A DNA stretch of 37,491 nucleotides from an uncultured Chlorobiota bacterium (GTDB lineage: Bacteria; Bacteroidota; Ignavibacteria; UBA10030; UBA6906). Below, piece by piece: positions 16,724 to 25,818 of the stretch. The notes below the pieces were generated by a model, which did not search any database, was not told the DNA's origin, and was given only the letters and a program-made list of their open reading frames with translations. Each line of letters opens with the position of its first letter. Position 1 is the stretch's first letter. The stretch covers positions 1 through 37,491 of the forward strand of contig CAADGV010000028.1 in assembly GCA_900696645.1 (NCBI GenBank), in the 5' to 3' direction. Position numbers and translations under genes: made by a program.

Positions 16724-17328
16724 TAGCTTTCCTTCTTTACACGCTTGATGGTGCAGCCGAATGCTTTCGTTTCTGCACGAGGGACCGCTTTGCCTGCAAG
16801 CAACGCATCAAGAGTCTCCCGCAGGTCATGCGTCTTGATCTTTTCCGCATTTCGTGAATCATCAATGCGGCCATGATATACAACGATACCCTTATCATCG
16901 AGAACGAAAATTTCCGGGGTAACCTGTGCCCCGTATTCGTCGGCAACGATGTTGTTCCAATCCTTCAGCACATCAAACTTGAAGCCGTTCTTGGCGGCAT
17001 GTTCTCTTACTTCCTTTGCATCTTCCTGTTTGTTTGAATTGATGCCGACGAATGCGATACCTTTGGATGTATAGTCGTTGTACAACGTCGCCATCCGTTC
17101 GTTGTAGTCGTTGGAAATAGGACACTGGGTTGCGATGAACATGACCACGGCATATTTGCTTGAGAGGTACTTATCCAGAGAATGTTCAACCCCGTCGGGA
17201 TCTTTAAGCGAAAATGAAGGGGCTTTCTTCCCTATCTCAAGTGACTCTGCGTGCGTTGTATTCGATATCGAGAGAACGACAAGTGCACCAATAACAAGCA
17301 ATACCGCACCAATGATGTACTTCTTCAT
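16723..17328 (-). CDS. Redoxin (AhpC/TSA-like) exported protein
   Basis: A 201-residue protein with an N-terminal hydrophobic segment (about 4-22) and a thioredoxin-fold domain of the AhpC/TSA/redoxin family. APSFSLKDPDG and the active-site phrase ATQCPISNDY (Cys69) are visible; this is the single-cysteine CPXSN form, not CXXC. It ends with FGCTIKR, whose cysteine could be the resolving partner. The start ATG at 17328 follows a strong SD (GGAGGAGT); a longer frame upstream overlaps asd and is not used. Likely role is peroxide or disulfide chemistry in the periplasm, paired with the TlpA-like gene it is coupled to. Confidence 0.87.
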   Translation of the reverse strand: MKKYIIGAVLLVIGALVVLSISNTTHAESLEIGKKAPSFSLKDPDGVEHSLDKYLSSKYAVVMFIATQCPISNDYNERMATLYNDYTSKGIAFVGINSNKQEDAKEVREHAAKNGFKFDVLKDWNNIVADEYGAQVTPEIFVLDDKGIVVYHGRIDDSRNAEKIKTHDLRETLDALLAGKAVPRAETKAFGCTIKRVKKES

Positions 17329-17383
17329 CGCGACTCCTCCATAAAATGATTGTTGTACGTTGATTGTATTGTGTGTAGAGCGT

Positions 17384-18376
17384 TTATCTGCCTTTGATCC
17401 ACTCTTCGGCAATCTGGACGGCGTTCGTTGCAGCACCCTTGCGCAAGTTGTCGGATACTACCCATAACGTCAGGCCGCTAGCAATAGTTTCATCCCGGCG
17501 GATTCTTCCCACAAATACTTCATCACGGTCCCAAGCCGCAACGGGCATGGGGTAGAGTGATGTGGTCGGATCATCCTGCACGACAATGCCCTCGGCGTTC
17601 GCCAGGGCTTCACGAACTTCGTGCATCTCGAATTTCTTTTCCAATTCCACATTGATCGATTCGCTGTGTCCGCCGTACACGGGAACGCGCACGCACGTTG
17701 CATTGACTTTGATTGCGTCATCGCCCATAATCTTCTTCGTTTCGTTCACCATCTTGTGTTCTTCCTTGGTGTAGCCATCGGGATGGAAAACATCGACGTG
17801 CGGCACTATATTCATGGCAATTTGATGGGCAAACTTCTTCTCGACAGGCCGGTTCGCAAGTTCATGTTCAAGCTGGGTAAGTCCCCGCTGTCCGGCTCCT
17901 GTCACCGATTGATACGTTGAGACAATGACACGCTTGACTGTCCACCGGTCATGCAACGGCTTGAGTGCAACAACCATCTGAATGGTCGAACAATTCGGGT
18001 TTGCGATAATTCCTTTGTGGTGGAAGATCATCTTCCGATTTACCTCGGGGACAACAAGAGGAACGTTCGGGTCCATTCGGAACGCGCTGCTGTTGTCAAT
18101 CACAAGCGTACCGGCTTTCACGGCATGTGGAGCCATCTCCTTGCTTACTGTGGCGCCGGCAGAAAACAGAGCTATCTCGATTCCTGCAAACGAACGCTCC
18201 GTCAGTTGCTCAACGGGATGGATGATGCCTCCGAATTCCACCTCCTTGCCGATCGATCGCTCGGAGGCAAAGAACTTTATGTTGCCGACAGGAAAATTTC
18301 GTTCTTCGAGTATCTGTATCATCTTTCTTCCTACCAATCCTGTCGCGCCCACGACCGCTACGTTATACAGACGCAT
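17384..18376 (-). CDS. asd: Aspartate-semialdehyde dehydrogenase
   Basis: EC 1.2.1.11: reduces aspartyl-4-phosphate to aspartate semialdehyde, feeding DAP/lysine, threonine and methionine. The 330-residue protein begins MRLYNVAVVGATGLVGRKM, an NADP-binding loop, and has the catalytic cysteine in NPNCSTIQMV (Cys129), followed by TYQSVTGAG and the basic GGHSESINVE region. The ATG at 18376 has an AGGAGA SD and gives the family N-terminus; a longer frame from 18415 overlaps lysA. It is 19 nt after lysA, which uses its product downstream. Confidence 0.97.
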   Translation of the reverse strand: MRLYNVAVVGATGLVGRKMIQILEERNFPVGNIKFFASERSIGKEVEFGGIIHPVEQLTERSFAGIEIALFSAGATVSKEMAPHAVKAGTLVIDNSSAFRMDPNVPLVVPEVNRKMIFHHKGIIANPNCSTIQMVVALKPLHDRWTVKRVIVSTYQSVTGAGQRGLTQLEHELANRPVEKKFAHQIAMNIVPHVDVFHPDGYTKEEHKMVNETKKIMGDDAIKVNATCVRVPVYGGHSESINVELEKKFEMHEVREALANAEGIVVQDDPTTSLYPMPVAAWDRDEVFVGRIRRDETIASGLTLWVVSDNLRKGAATNAVQIAEEWIKGR

Positions 18377-18395
18377 GTTCAGTATTCTCCTTGGT

Positions 18396-19664
18396 TCATG
18401 ACAATAGGTACTCAAGTGTTTCGCGCCGGCGGATGAGTGTTATCCGGGATCCATCTACCAGAACCTCCGCAGGGCGGAGACGTGAATTGTAGTTCGATGA
18501 AAGAACGTACCCATACGCACCGGCACAGAGGACCGCAAGTACATCTCCTCGCGAGACAGAAGGAAGAAGTCTGTCCTGTGCAAAGAAATCGCCCGATTCG
18601 CAACACGGTCCCACAACATCCGCCTGTTCAACAATTGTGTTCGAGAGTTGCACTGGAACTATTTGATGATGGGCCTGATACAAGCTCGGACGAATCAGGT
18701 CATTCATCCCTCCATCAATAATAACAAAGTTCTTGCCCTCTTGTTCCTTCCGATACAATACCGTTGTGAGAAGCGCGCCTGCATCGCCGACAATTGACCG
18801 GCCGGGCTGTATAGCAACGGCGCAGCCTGTTTTTCTCAGAACGGGCAGCACGGTTCTGACAAACTCCGCGACCGGCACACTCTCCGACTCCGGCGTTTCG
18901 GCGGGAAGCCGCGGATGCGTTAGCACACCGTGATACCTGATGCCGAAACCGCCGCCGAAATCCACTTCGTGCACAGGGATGTTGTTGCTGCGCAATTCCC
19001 CGACCACACGTTCGAGCGCATGGGCCGCCTCGACGAAAGCCCTCTGACTCAGTATCTGCGAGCCGATATGACTGTGAATGCCCCGGATTTCAACCGATTG
19101 CAGATTCTGCGCCCACCGCAATACCTCCACGGCTTTGCGTGAAGAGATGCCGAACTTGTTGTGCTTCTGCCCTGTTGAAATATATGCGTGCGTCCCGGCA
19201 TCAATATCGAGATTCAGGCGAAGGAGTATTCGTGCCGTCTTTCCAAGCCGTGATGCAATAGTGTTGATGACCTCAAGCTCTTGTTTCGATTCAACGTTGA
19301 AAGCGTAGATGTCTTCCGCCAACGCGTATTCAATCTCATCATCCCGCTTGCCTACTCCGCTGAACGAAATACTATCCGGTGAGAAGCCGGCGTTCAGTGC
19401 AAGGAACAACTCACCTTTGGAGCCTACGTCGGCACCGAGATCCTGCTCTGCAATGAGTCTGAGGAGATGAACATTCGCGTTTGCCTTGACCGCATACGTT
19501 GTGCGATGGGGATGTCCCTCGAAGGCCGCTTCGATTGCGCTGCAGTTTTCGATGATGGCTTTTCTGCTGTACACATATAATGGCGAGCCAAATGTTGCGA
19601 TCAGGTCGGCAAGCCGCGTATCCTCGCAGTACAGCTCATGGTTTTGGTAGCGGAAGGATGTCAT
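18396..19664 (-). CDS. lysA: Diaminopimelate decarboxylase
   Basis: EC 4.1.1.20: PLP-dependent decarboxylation of meso-DAP to lysine. The 422-residue protein has the PLP lysine in YAVKANAN (Lys60), DVGSKGEL, GIHSHIGSQI, VDFGGGFGI, EPGR-equivalent QPGRSIV, CESGDFFA and GAYGYVLSSNYN. QPGR replaces the usual EPGR phosphate loop sequence. The ATG at 19664 overlaps the upstream stop by one base (TGATG), so translation is coupled; a GTG at 19673 is possible. It is followed by asd, so two lysine/DAP pathway genes sit together. Confidence 0.96.
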   Translation of the reverse strand: MTSFRYQNHELYCEDTRLADLIATFGSPLYVYSRKAIIENCSAIEAAFEGHPHRTTYAVKANANVHLLRLIAEQDLGADVGSKGELFLALNAGFSPDSISFSGVGKRDDEIEYALAEDIYAFNVESKQELEVINTIASRLGKTARILLRLNLDIDAGTHAYISTGQKHNKFGISSRKAVEVLRWAQNLQSVEIRGIHSHIGSQILSQRAFVEAAHALERVVGELRSNNIPVHEVDFGGGFGIRYHGVLTHPRLPAETPESESVPVAEFVRTVLPVLRKTGCAVAIQPGRSIVGDAGALLTTVLYRKEQEGKNFVIIDGGMNDLIRPSLYQAHHQIVPVQLSNTIVEQADVVGPCCESGDFFAQDRLLPSVSRGDVLAVLCAGAYGYVLSSNYNSRLRPAEVLVDGSRITLIRRRETLEYLLS

Positions 19665-21118
19665 CAACCCCACGCCGATTCGGAGAACTGCTGCCTCTTG
19701 CTCTCCGCTTTTGAGTCAAACGGATGGAAGTACTCAGCATAGTTGATGTCAAAGCCTTCGGCAGAAAAAGCCCCCGAATCCTGATCCTGAATATATGTGC
19801 CCTTGTACCCCTTGCGGCTGATAATCTCCAGCATCTCAACAAACGCATCGACATCGTTTTCATTCGAATAACATCCGAAGCTCGCCCGCACCATTCCCGG
19901 GAACGTGCTGAGGTCGGTCGTCACGACACCGCATCCGGCATCTTCCGCTTTGTCGGCATCGACGTGCAGCAATTTCTTCGCGTACGGTTGGGCACAGAAA
20001 TAGCCGTTTCTGACGCCGATTCCGCCTTCCGCCCCGAGGATGGCGCCCACCAAACCCGGGTGCATTTCCTCCATGTTGAACGTTATCACGCCCACTTTGT
20101 CGTCAAGTCGATCGACCGGCCCGTAGAACACCATCCCGGAAATCTTCTTCAGCTTGTTCATCGCGTACTCAAGCAGATGTTGCTCGTGTGCCGCCACAGA
20201 ATCCATTCCCAACTCATTCATGACACAAATCGCTTCGGCAAGCGCGAGGCCGCCGACAACATTCGGGCTGCCTGCTTCGTCGCGATGCGGCGCGGGGTTC
20301 CATTCCACATGATCCAACGTCACGATAGCGGCAACGCCACCGCCAACGGTATCGGGCTCTCCCGCCGCAAAGAAATTCTTCGGGCCGACAAGAACGCCCG
20401 TCCCGAAAGGCGCATACATCTTGTGGGCGGAGTATGCGAGAAAATCAATATGCCGGGGATCGTCATCGGGTAAGATGTTCACAGGGCGATGGGCAACAAG
20501 TTGGGCTGCATCAACAAACACGCGGGCCCCGGCGCCGTGTGCCAACTCTGCAATGTCGTGAATAGGAGAACAGATACCGGTAATGTTCGACGCTCCGTTG
20601 ACCGCTACCAACTTCACACGGCCCTTGAATTGCTGCAAGATGTCCTGCATTTCGTTCAAGTCAATGTGGCCTCCATTGACAACACCGACGTGAACCACAT
20701 GAGCCACCTTCCGCCATGGCAGATCATTGGAGTGATGTTCAATCCCCGTCGTCACCACCACGTCGTCCTTTGTGAAGTCGAACCGGTGCGCAAGCTTGTT
20801 GATACACTCCGTTGTATTCTTCAGGAAGACGACAATGTTCTTGTCGAGATCAGCGCCGACAAACCTGCCGCAGACATCGTGGGCACTGTCGTACAATTGG
20901 GTTGCAATCCGTGACTTGAAACCCGTACCGCGATGGACGCCGGAGTACCAGGGCATGAAATCTTCTATCCGCTTCAGCACGCGTTTGAATGCAGGCGTGC
21001 TTGCCGCGTTGTCGAGAAACACATACGGCCGCTTGCTGCCATCAAGCAGGGGGACGGCTGTATCGATTCCGACAATATCAGAACGGACGTTCTCGATCCG
21101 CATGGACTGGTTGTTCAT
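19664..21118 (-). CDS. Class V aminotransferase, cysteine desulfurase-like
   Basis: A 484-residue PLP enzyme of the class V (SufS/NifS) fold. It begins with FLDNAASTP (34-42) and has TGIEHHSND (124-132), the PLP lysine in SAHKMYAPFGTG (Lys233), and RNGYFCAQP (370-378) with Cys375 in the place of the SufS catalytic cysteine. It is about 75 residues longer than SufS, mainly from a C-terminal extension with GTYIQDQDSG and NYAEYFHPF. No SufU, SufE, IscU or other Fe-S gene is nearby; the neighbours are xerD and lysA. It may supply sulfur, or be a cysteine/selenocysteine lyase or an aminotransferase of another pathway. Confidence 0.85.
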   Translation of the reverse strand: MNNQSMRIENVRSDIVGIDTAVPLLDGSKRPYVFLDNAASTPAFKRVLKRIEDFMPWYSGVHRGTGFKSRIATQLYDSAHDVCGRFVGADLDKNIVVFLKNTTECINKLAHRFDFTKDDVVVTTGIEHHSNDLPWRKVAHVVHVGVVNGGHIDLNEMQDILQQFKGRVKLVAVNGASNITGICSPIHDIAELAHGAGARVFVDAAQLVAHRPVNILPDDDPRHIDFLAYSAHKMYAPFGTGVLVGPKNFFAAGEPDTVGGGVAAIVTLDHVEWNPAPHRDEAGSPNVVGGLALAEAICVMNELGMDSVAAHEQHLLEYAMNKLKKISGMVFYGPVDRLDDKVGVITFNMEEMHPGLVGAILGAEGGIGVRNGYFCAQPYAKKLLHVDADKAEDAGCGVVTTDLSTFPGMVRASFGCYSNENDVDAFVEMLEIISRKGYKGTYIQDQDSGAFSAEGFDINYAEYFHPFDSKAESKRQQFSESAWG

Positions 21119-21155
21119 GTTTTTCTCCGAACTACGATTATATGTGTAAGAACAG

Positions 21156-22058
21156 TTACCCGCGAGGGTGAAACGTGCGGTGCACTTCCTTCAGGTACTC
21201 GCGGTCAATATGTGTGTAGATTTGCGTTGTCGAAATATCCGAGTGACCGAGCATTTCCTGCACAGCACGCAAATCCGCCCCGCCTTCAAGCAAATGTGTC
21301 GCAAACGAATGACGTAGCGTGTGCGGATGAACGTCCTTCTCTAATCCGGCCTGGCGCGCATATCTTTGCACGATATTCCATACCGCCATTCTGCTCAACG
21401 ACGTGCCGCGGACACTTAAGAACAAGGCATCTTCCGACTTATCCCTCCGTGCAAGCAGTATCCTGCATTCTCGTATGTACCGGTCGATCCATCGAAGTGC
21501 CGAGCCGCCAATCGGGACGATGCGCTCTTTCGATCCCTTCCCGAAAATCCGGACGAGCATCTCTTCGGCAAGTATACCCGATTGTTTCAGATCGATCACC
21601 TCCGAAACCCGCAGTCCGCTCGCGTACATTGTCTCAAGAACTGCTTTGTCGCGGAGCCACAATTGCTTCTTGTCTTTGGAACTTGGCGCGGGTTGCGCAA
21701 GCATCAGCTCTACTTCATTCTGGCTCAGCACATCAGGAAGCGAGCGCGGAAGTTTCGGCGCGTCAACTTCTTCCGCCGGATTTCTTCTGGTTACCCCGTC
21801 ACCGACGAGAAACTTGTGAAACCCCTTGATGGCCGAAAGCGCCCTCGTCACTGAACGCGGCGATAACCCATCACGTTTGAGAGAAGAAAGAAATTGCGTC
21901 GTGTGTGATTCACGAATAGCTCGTATGTTCCGCACGTTGTGCCGTTCAAGGAACGCAAGGTAGCGTTCAAGATCAAGTCTGTACGATGCAATCGTGTTGC
22001 GCGACGCATTCTTCTCCAACGCGAGATAATGCAGATAACTCTTGCAATGCTCGATCAT
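21156..22058 (-). CDS. xerD: Tyrosine recombinase XerD
   Basis: A 300-residue site-specific recombinase that resolves chromosome dimers at dif with XerC. All six catalytic residues are visible: Arg150 (SGLRVSE), Lys174 (FGKGSKER), His246 and Arg249 (HTLRH), His272 (LGHSDIS) and Tyr281 (IYTH). The N-terminal SAM-like domain (residues 5-85) starts YLALEKNASRNTIASY. Length and the ending LKEVHRTFHPRG are typical of XerD. No dif-like 28-mer was recognised nearby. The ATG overlaps the pgpH stop by four bases (ATGA). Confidence 0.94.
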   Translation of the reverse strand: MIEHCKSYLHYLALEKNASRNTIASYRLDLERYLAFLERHNVRNIRAIRESHTTQFLSSLKRDGLSPRSVTRALSAIKGFHKFLVGDGVTRRNPAEEVDAPKLPRSLPDVLSQNEVELMLAQPAPSSKDKKQLWLRDKAVLETMYASGLRVSEVIDLKQSGILAEEMLVRIFGKGSKERIVPIGGSALRWIDRYIRECRILLARRDKSEDALFLSVRGTSLSRMAVWNIVQRYARQAGLEKDVHPHTLRHSFATHLLEGGADLRAVQEMLGHSDISTTQIYTHIDREYLKEVHRTFHPRG

Positions 22059-24436
22059 TGCGTGTCGATGGATTTGATCCTGCGTGAAAGGCGTTCTTCC
22101 TTCGGGAACACCGGCTCCGTGCCCTCATCGTCGACGGGGATATTCGTTCGCTTTGGTTCCTCACTTTGTTCCCTGATCCTCTCACGCTTCTCCCCTGTAC
22201 TCTTCTTCTCGCTATCGGGGTACTTCACACGGCCGTGATATACCCCGATCAAAACACCGAGAAATGCCTTCTTGATCTTTGTGAGATCCTTCAACGTCAG
22301 GGGCGACTCATCAAGCTCGCCCTCTTCAAATCGCTTCTTGAAGAGATCATCAATCAATGACTCCAATTTCTGGGGAGACGGATCCTCGAGTGTTCGCGCC
22401 GCAGCTTCGATTGAATCTGCCAGCATCAGGATGCCGGTTTCCTTCGTTTGAGGTTTCGGGCCCGGATAGCGGTAATCCTGCTCGTTGATTTCATCAATCT
22501 TTGTCTCATCATCGGAGTTCTCCGCCAAATCAATTGCCTTGCGATAGAAATAATCTATGCGCGTTGTTCCGTGATGCTGCGGGATGAAGTCAATTACCTC
22601 TTCGGGAAGCGCATGCTCACGTGCAAGGGAGACGCCTTTCTTCACATGATTCTGAATGATAAGCGAACTCATTCGCGGCGATAACTTGTCATGACGATTC
22701 CGTGTACCCTTCTGGTTTTCGACAAAGTACGTCGGCTTTTCGATCTTCCCGACATCATGAAACAGTGCCCCGACGCGTGCAAGCACTTCATTCGCCCCCA
22801 CCGCCGAGGCCGCTGCCTCGGCGAGGCTCGCCATCGTCATGCTGTGATGGTACGTGCCGGGAGCTTTCTCGGACAGCATCTTGAGCAGGGGATGATTGAA
22901 GTGCGACAGTTCGATGAGTGTGAGATCGGTTGTGACGCGGGCAAATCGTTCGAAGAAGATCAGCAGGCCGAACGTTAAGACCGGAGAGATGATCGAGTTC
23001 GTCAACGCAAACATTAAAGCTTCCAGAATATTCATCCAGGGCTCGATGCGTTCCATCCCGAGTGCCAATATCGTCGCGCTGTACCCGAGAAAAATGTAGC
23101 CGAGCGAGCGGATAATCTGGTTCCTGTTGCGAACACCCCGTACTGTGTACACGGACAATGCTCCGGCAACAAGCGCTGCAAGCGCGACCGCATAGTCGTT
23201 GCCGCGTATACCGGCAACCAAGAATGCAATGATAACAGTTCCGTAAAACCCCACCCGCGAATCGAAAATAATCGTCAACAACATCGACGCAACTGGGACA
23301 AGAATCAGGTATTCGATCGGCGCGGCAACATCCACGACACGCGTGAGATAGGCGAAAAAACCCACAAGCAGCATCAAGAAGGCAATCAGTCCCAGGCGTC
23401 TGTTGTTGCAGAAAATCCGGCGGCGGAACAGACGGAGATAGATGCCGAATAGCAACACCACAACCCCGACATGAAGAAAAATTCCGAGATGCTGGAGAGG
23501 GCCGGGCGCAACCGCCCCCCGTTCCACCCTTGCCTTGCGTAACGATTCAAGTTTCTGCCTGATATCATACGTAATGCGCTCATTCTTGACGACAATACGA
23601 TCGCCCTCTTGCACAAAACCCGCAGTCCGGGGAACTGATTCGATTGCCGCCTTGATAGACTGCTGTGTCGCCTCTGCATTGAACCGGATATTCGGAACTA
23701 TATGCAGCACAATAATCTTGTGGGCAATATCCACTGTGTCGTTGTCACGGGAGTAATGCGCAATCAGATCATTGTCCAATTCTCCGACAACTTCACTTTC
23801 ATCGGTGAACACGTGAGCAGAAACAATCTCCTCTACTGTCCCTTTCCGCAAGGCAATTTCGGGCCGCGCAAGGGAACCCTTCTCCACATCAAGAATGCCG
23901 CGCTGCAAATGCTTTTCGGCAATACGCAGGATAACATCCCGCATTTCAAAAAGGTGTGCGGACGAGAATCTCGACAGCAGATTCCATTCACGTTCGTAAA
24001 GATTCAGTTGTAGCCGGGATGAGAGTTCGGCAAACACTGCAGAATCGGCCGGGGAACCCGAATTCCGGAATTTTGCCCGGGCAGCCAGTACCGCCTGCAA
24101 GCGCTCGAAAAAATCCCTCAGTCTGCTCAGTTGTGCGTCGGCAATTGATTGATCACGCTCAAAAACCGGATAGACGTTTGCCTTCGCCTGAGCTACTTCC
24201 GCTGCGTACTCCTCGGCATCGCGGGAAATAGGAAACGAAAACGGCGCAAACAAATCCTGCCGTGTCCACACTTGCCCGATCTTGTGATCCAGTTCAAAAG
24301 ACGAGCCACGAGGGAACATCATGCCCAGCAGGAGTATCAACCCGCCGGTTATAGCGCCCTTCTTCGCCAAATCCTTCGTAGGAATGAGGCGTCGAAGTTG
24401 TTGCGCGATTGTTTCTTGCAGCTTATTGTCTGGCAT
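22055..24436 (-). CDS. pgpH: 7TM-HD phosphohydrolase, PgpH-type c-di-AMP phosphodiesterase
   Basis: A 793-residue membrane protein with the PgpH layout: one N-terminal TM helix (about 28-43), an extracytoplasmic 7TMR-HDED domain (about 45-300), a 7TM region (about 315-500), and a cytoplasmic HD domain (about 515-720). The metal site is intact: HH (530-531), HD in LFHDVGKIEKP (560-565), HH in PQHHGT (621-622), and LMLADSIEAAART with a metal-binding Asp. Such enzymes degrade cyclic di-AMP to pApA. It is the first gene of the nine-gene run. A basic tail rich in Lys/Arg/Glu closes it. The ATG at 24436 has no clear SD. Confidence 0.93.
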   Translation of the reverse strand: MPDNKLQETIAQQLRRLIPTKDLAKKGAITGGLILLLGMMFPRGSSFELDHKIGQVWTRQDLFAPFSFPISRDAEEYAAEVAQAKANVYPVFERDQSIADAQLSRLRDFFERLQAVLAARAKFRNSGSPADSAVFAELSSRLQLNLYEREWNLLSRFSSAHLFEMRDVILRIAEKHLQRGILDVEKGSLARPEIALRKGTVEEIVSAHVFTDESEVVGELDNDLIAHYSRDNDTVDIAHKIIVLHIVPNIRFNAEATQQSIKAAIESVPRTAGFVQEGDRIVVKNERITYDIRQKLESLRKARVERGAVAPGPLQHLGIFLHVGVVVLLFGIYLRLFRRRIFCNNRRLGLIAFLMLLVGFFAYLTRVVDVAAPIEYLILVPVASMLLTIIFDSRVGFYGTVIIAFLVAGIRGNDYAVALAALVAGALSVYTVRGVRNRNQIIRSLGYIFLGYSATILALGMERIEPWMNILEALMFALTNSIISPVLTFGLLIFFERFARVTTDLTLIELSHFNHPLLKMLSEKAPGTYHHSMTMASLAEAAASAVGANEVLARVGALFHDVGKIEKPTYFVENQKGTRNRHDKLSPRMSSLIIQNHVKKGVSLAREHALPEEVIDFIPQHHGTTRIDYFYRKAIDLAENSDDETKIDEINEQDYRYPGPKPQTKETGILMLADSIEAAARTLEDPSPQKLESLIDDLFKKRFEEGELDESPLTLKDLTKIKKAFLGVLIGVYHGRVKYPDSEKKSTGEKRERIREQSEEPKRTNIPVDDEGTEPVFPKEERLSRRIKSIDTQ

Positions 24437-24543
24437 TGACGATTGGGATGAAGTTTCTGAGGAAATATCGGGAGAATGACATAGAGAAGCAACGCAGCAA
24501 ACACCGGCTCAACCATAGGCAGTTCACGGTTTGCCTGTTGGAG

Positions 24544-24584
24544 AGATAAAAGAAAGAACCCGAAGCCGGACTGACTTCGGGTTC
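24544..24584 (-). terminator. Intrinsic terminator of the heme protein unit
   Basis: Read on the minus strand, GAACCCGAAG pairs perfectly with CTTCGGGTTC (10-bp stem, 9-nt loop, 24556-24584) and is followed by TTTCTTTTATC. It lies 24 nt after the stop of the cytochrome at 24608 and 108 nt before the pgpH start codon, so it separates the two transcripts. Confidence 0.88.
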
Positions 24585-24607
24585 CAATTTGTGCTATGAT
24601 ACAAGGT

Positions 24608-25012
24608 TTAGTTGTTCTTCGCCCCCTGATCGATCCACGTGGCAACGGCCTTCAGTTCATCTTCAGTAAGCCAAACTGCTTTCCCTTCCTGTATCCGTCG
24701 TTTCGAATTCAGAGGCATACGATCACCGAAGGGGGGCTTCTCCGCAAGCTTCTGTATGAGCAGACTTTCGCTTGACTTGCCGACCTTAAAGGGCACACCG
24801 TGCTTGCCGCCGGCGGCGATCTGATCGTACGAATCCATATTCAGTTCGCTTGGGTTGAAGTTGTCTTCAGCATGACAGGGAAGACACTTTGCTTTGATGA
24901 TCGGGAATACATCATTCTTGAAAGAAACTTCTTGTTTCTTGCCGTTCTGGGCAAAGAGACTTGCCGACACGAATACCGTCACTGCAAGAACTGATGCGGC
25001 ACGGATTTTCAT
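24608..25012 (-). CDS. Small c-type cytochrome, exported
   Basis: A 134-residue protein with a signal peptide (residues 1-21, ending SLFAQ) and one heme motif CLPCH (43-47), inside DVFPIIKAKCLPCHAE, the form seen in planctomycete-type cytochrome c domains. Met99 in GDRMPLN is the probable second heme ligand. The ending DELKAVATWIDQGAKNN is nearly the same as that of the upstream lipoprotein. The ATG at 25012 has a GGGAGG SD with 7-nt spacing; the longer frame to 25072 is not used. Likely periplasmic electron carrier. Confidence 0.88.
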   Translation of the reverse strand: MKIRAASVLAVTVFVSASLFAQNGKKQEVSFKNDVFPIIKAKCLPCHAEDNFNPSELNMDSYDQIAAGGKHGVPFKVGKSSESLLIQKLAEKPPFGDRMPLNSKRRIQEGKAVWLTEDELKAVATWIDQGAKNN

Positions 25013-25083
25013 TCTTTTCCTCCCTGATTGTAAGATTCTGCTATCACGATAATAAACAAACACTACGAACAAATGGTTGCAGG

Positions 25084-25803
25084 TCAGTTATTCAGCGCGC
25101 CCTGTGAAATCCAGTCACGAATCAATTGAATCGAGCCCGAAGGTAACGCTGAACCTCCCAACGGCATCAGATTCCCGCAATTCCCCTCAATGCGCTTCAC
25201 CAATCCGCTTGCTCCGGGATTATTAGGAACAACGCGCATATCTCCGGCACAAGGTCCCGTCGACGCCGGAACATTGACTAAACTGGCGTATGAACTACCG
25301 GACGCCAGAGAAAACGGCGCCCCTCCTCCGGGATGACACCCTGCATTCACACAACTTGCCGTGAATATCGGTTGGATTTGTGTTGAGAAGGATACGCCCG
25401 TTGCGGCGGGAGACACACGAATTTCGATTTCGATTTCGTTTTCCTCATGCATCGGCGAATCAAGCGACGAGTCGTGCGTATCAGAATCCTTGATCTTCAC
25501 GCTCGTTGTTCCGGAAACACTGCTGCTGACGGCCTGTATCAGAAGCGTGCCCGTGCCGTTGGCATTGTTCGTAAGTGTAGCAGAAGCAAGGGATGCGCTC
25601 GGATCCCTGCTGATTCTGTACGGCGGGTTGCCGCCGCTGATTGTCACCGAGGCACTGCCACCCGGGTTAAGCGTAACAAGAAATGTTGTTGCAGTTAGCA
25701 CATTGCTGCGCGCAACAACGTGCCCCATATCCTTGCAACTGTACATACCTGCCGCAAGCGTCAGGAGAAATACTGCTGCAATGTGAATTCTGTTCACTGG
25801 CAT
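25084..25803 (-). CDS. Lipoprotein with C-terminal cytochrome-like domain (CX4CH heme motif)
   Basis: A 239-residue protein with a lipoprotein-like signal (GMYSC, Cys23). Residues about 35-130 form a beta-rich, Ig-like domain with repeated short strands. The C-terminal part (about 137-239) starts STQIQPIFTASCVNAGCH, in which Cys151 and Cys156 with His157 make a CX4CH motif in place of CXXCH. Met213 in NLMPLGG could be the distal ligand; Cys185 and Cys209 may form a disulfide. It ends WISQGALNN, like the neighbouring cytochrome. The gap to the barrel gene is 15 nt, so they are one transcript. The heme may be bound through the unusual motif; this needs proof. Confidence 0.78.
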   Translation of the reverse strand: MPVNRIHIAAVFLLTLAAGMYSCKDMGHVVARSNVLTATTFLVTLNPGGSASVTISGGNPPYRISRDPSASLASATLTNNANGTGTLLIQAVSSSVSGTTSVKIKDSDTHDSSLDSPMHEENEIEIEIRVSPAATGVSFSTQIQPIFTASCVNAGCHPGGGAPFSLASGSSYASLVNVPASTGPCAGDMRVVPNNPGASGLVKRIEGNCGNLMPLGGSALPSGSIQLIRDWISQGALNN

Positions 25804-25818
25804 ACTAATGCTTCCCTC

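Noticed and set aside
21156-22058. XerD-like gene as evidence for an integrated phage or integron
   Set aside because: All neighbours are housekeeping genes, the gene is translationally coupled to pgpH, and no attachment sites or phage genes were seen.
24349-24645. Minus-strand frame overlapping the pgpH start and the terminator
   Set aside because: It crosses a clear intrinsic terminator and the cytochrome stop, and shows no domain or SD.
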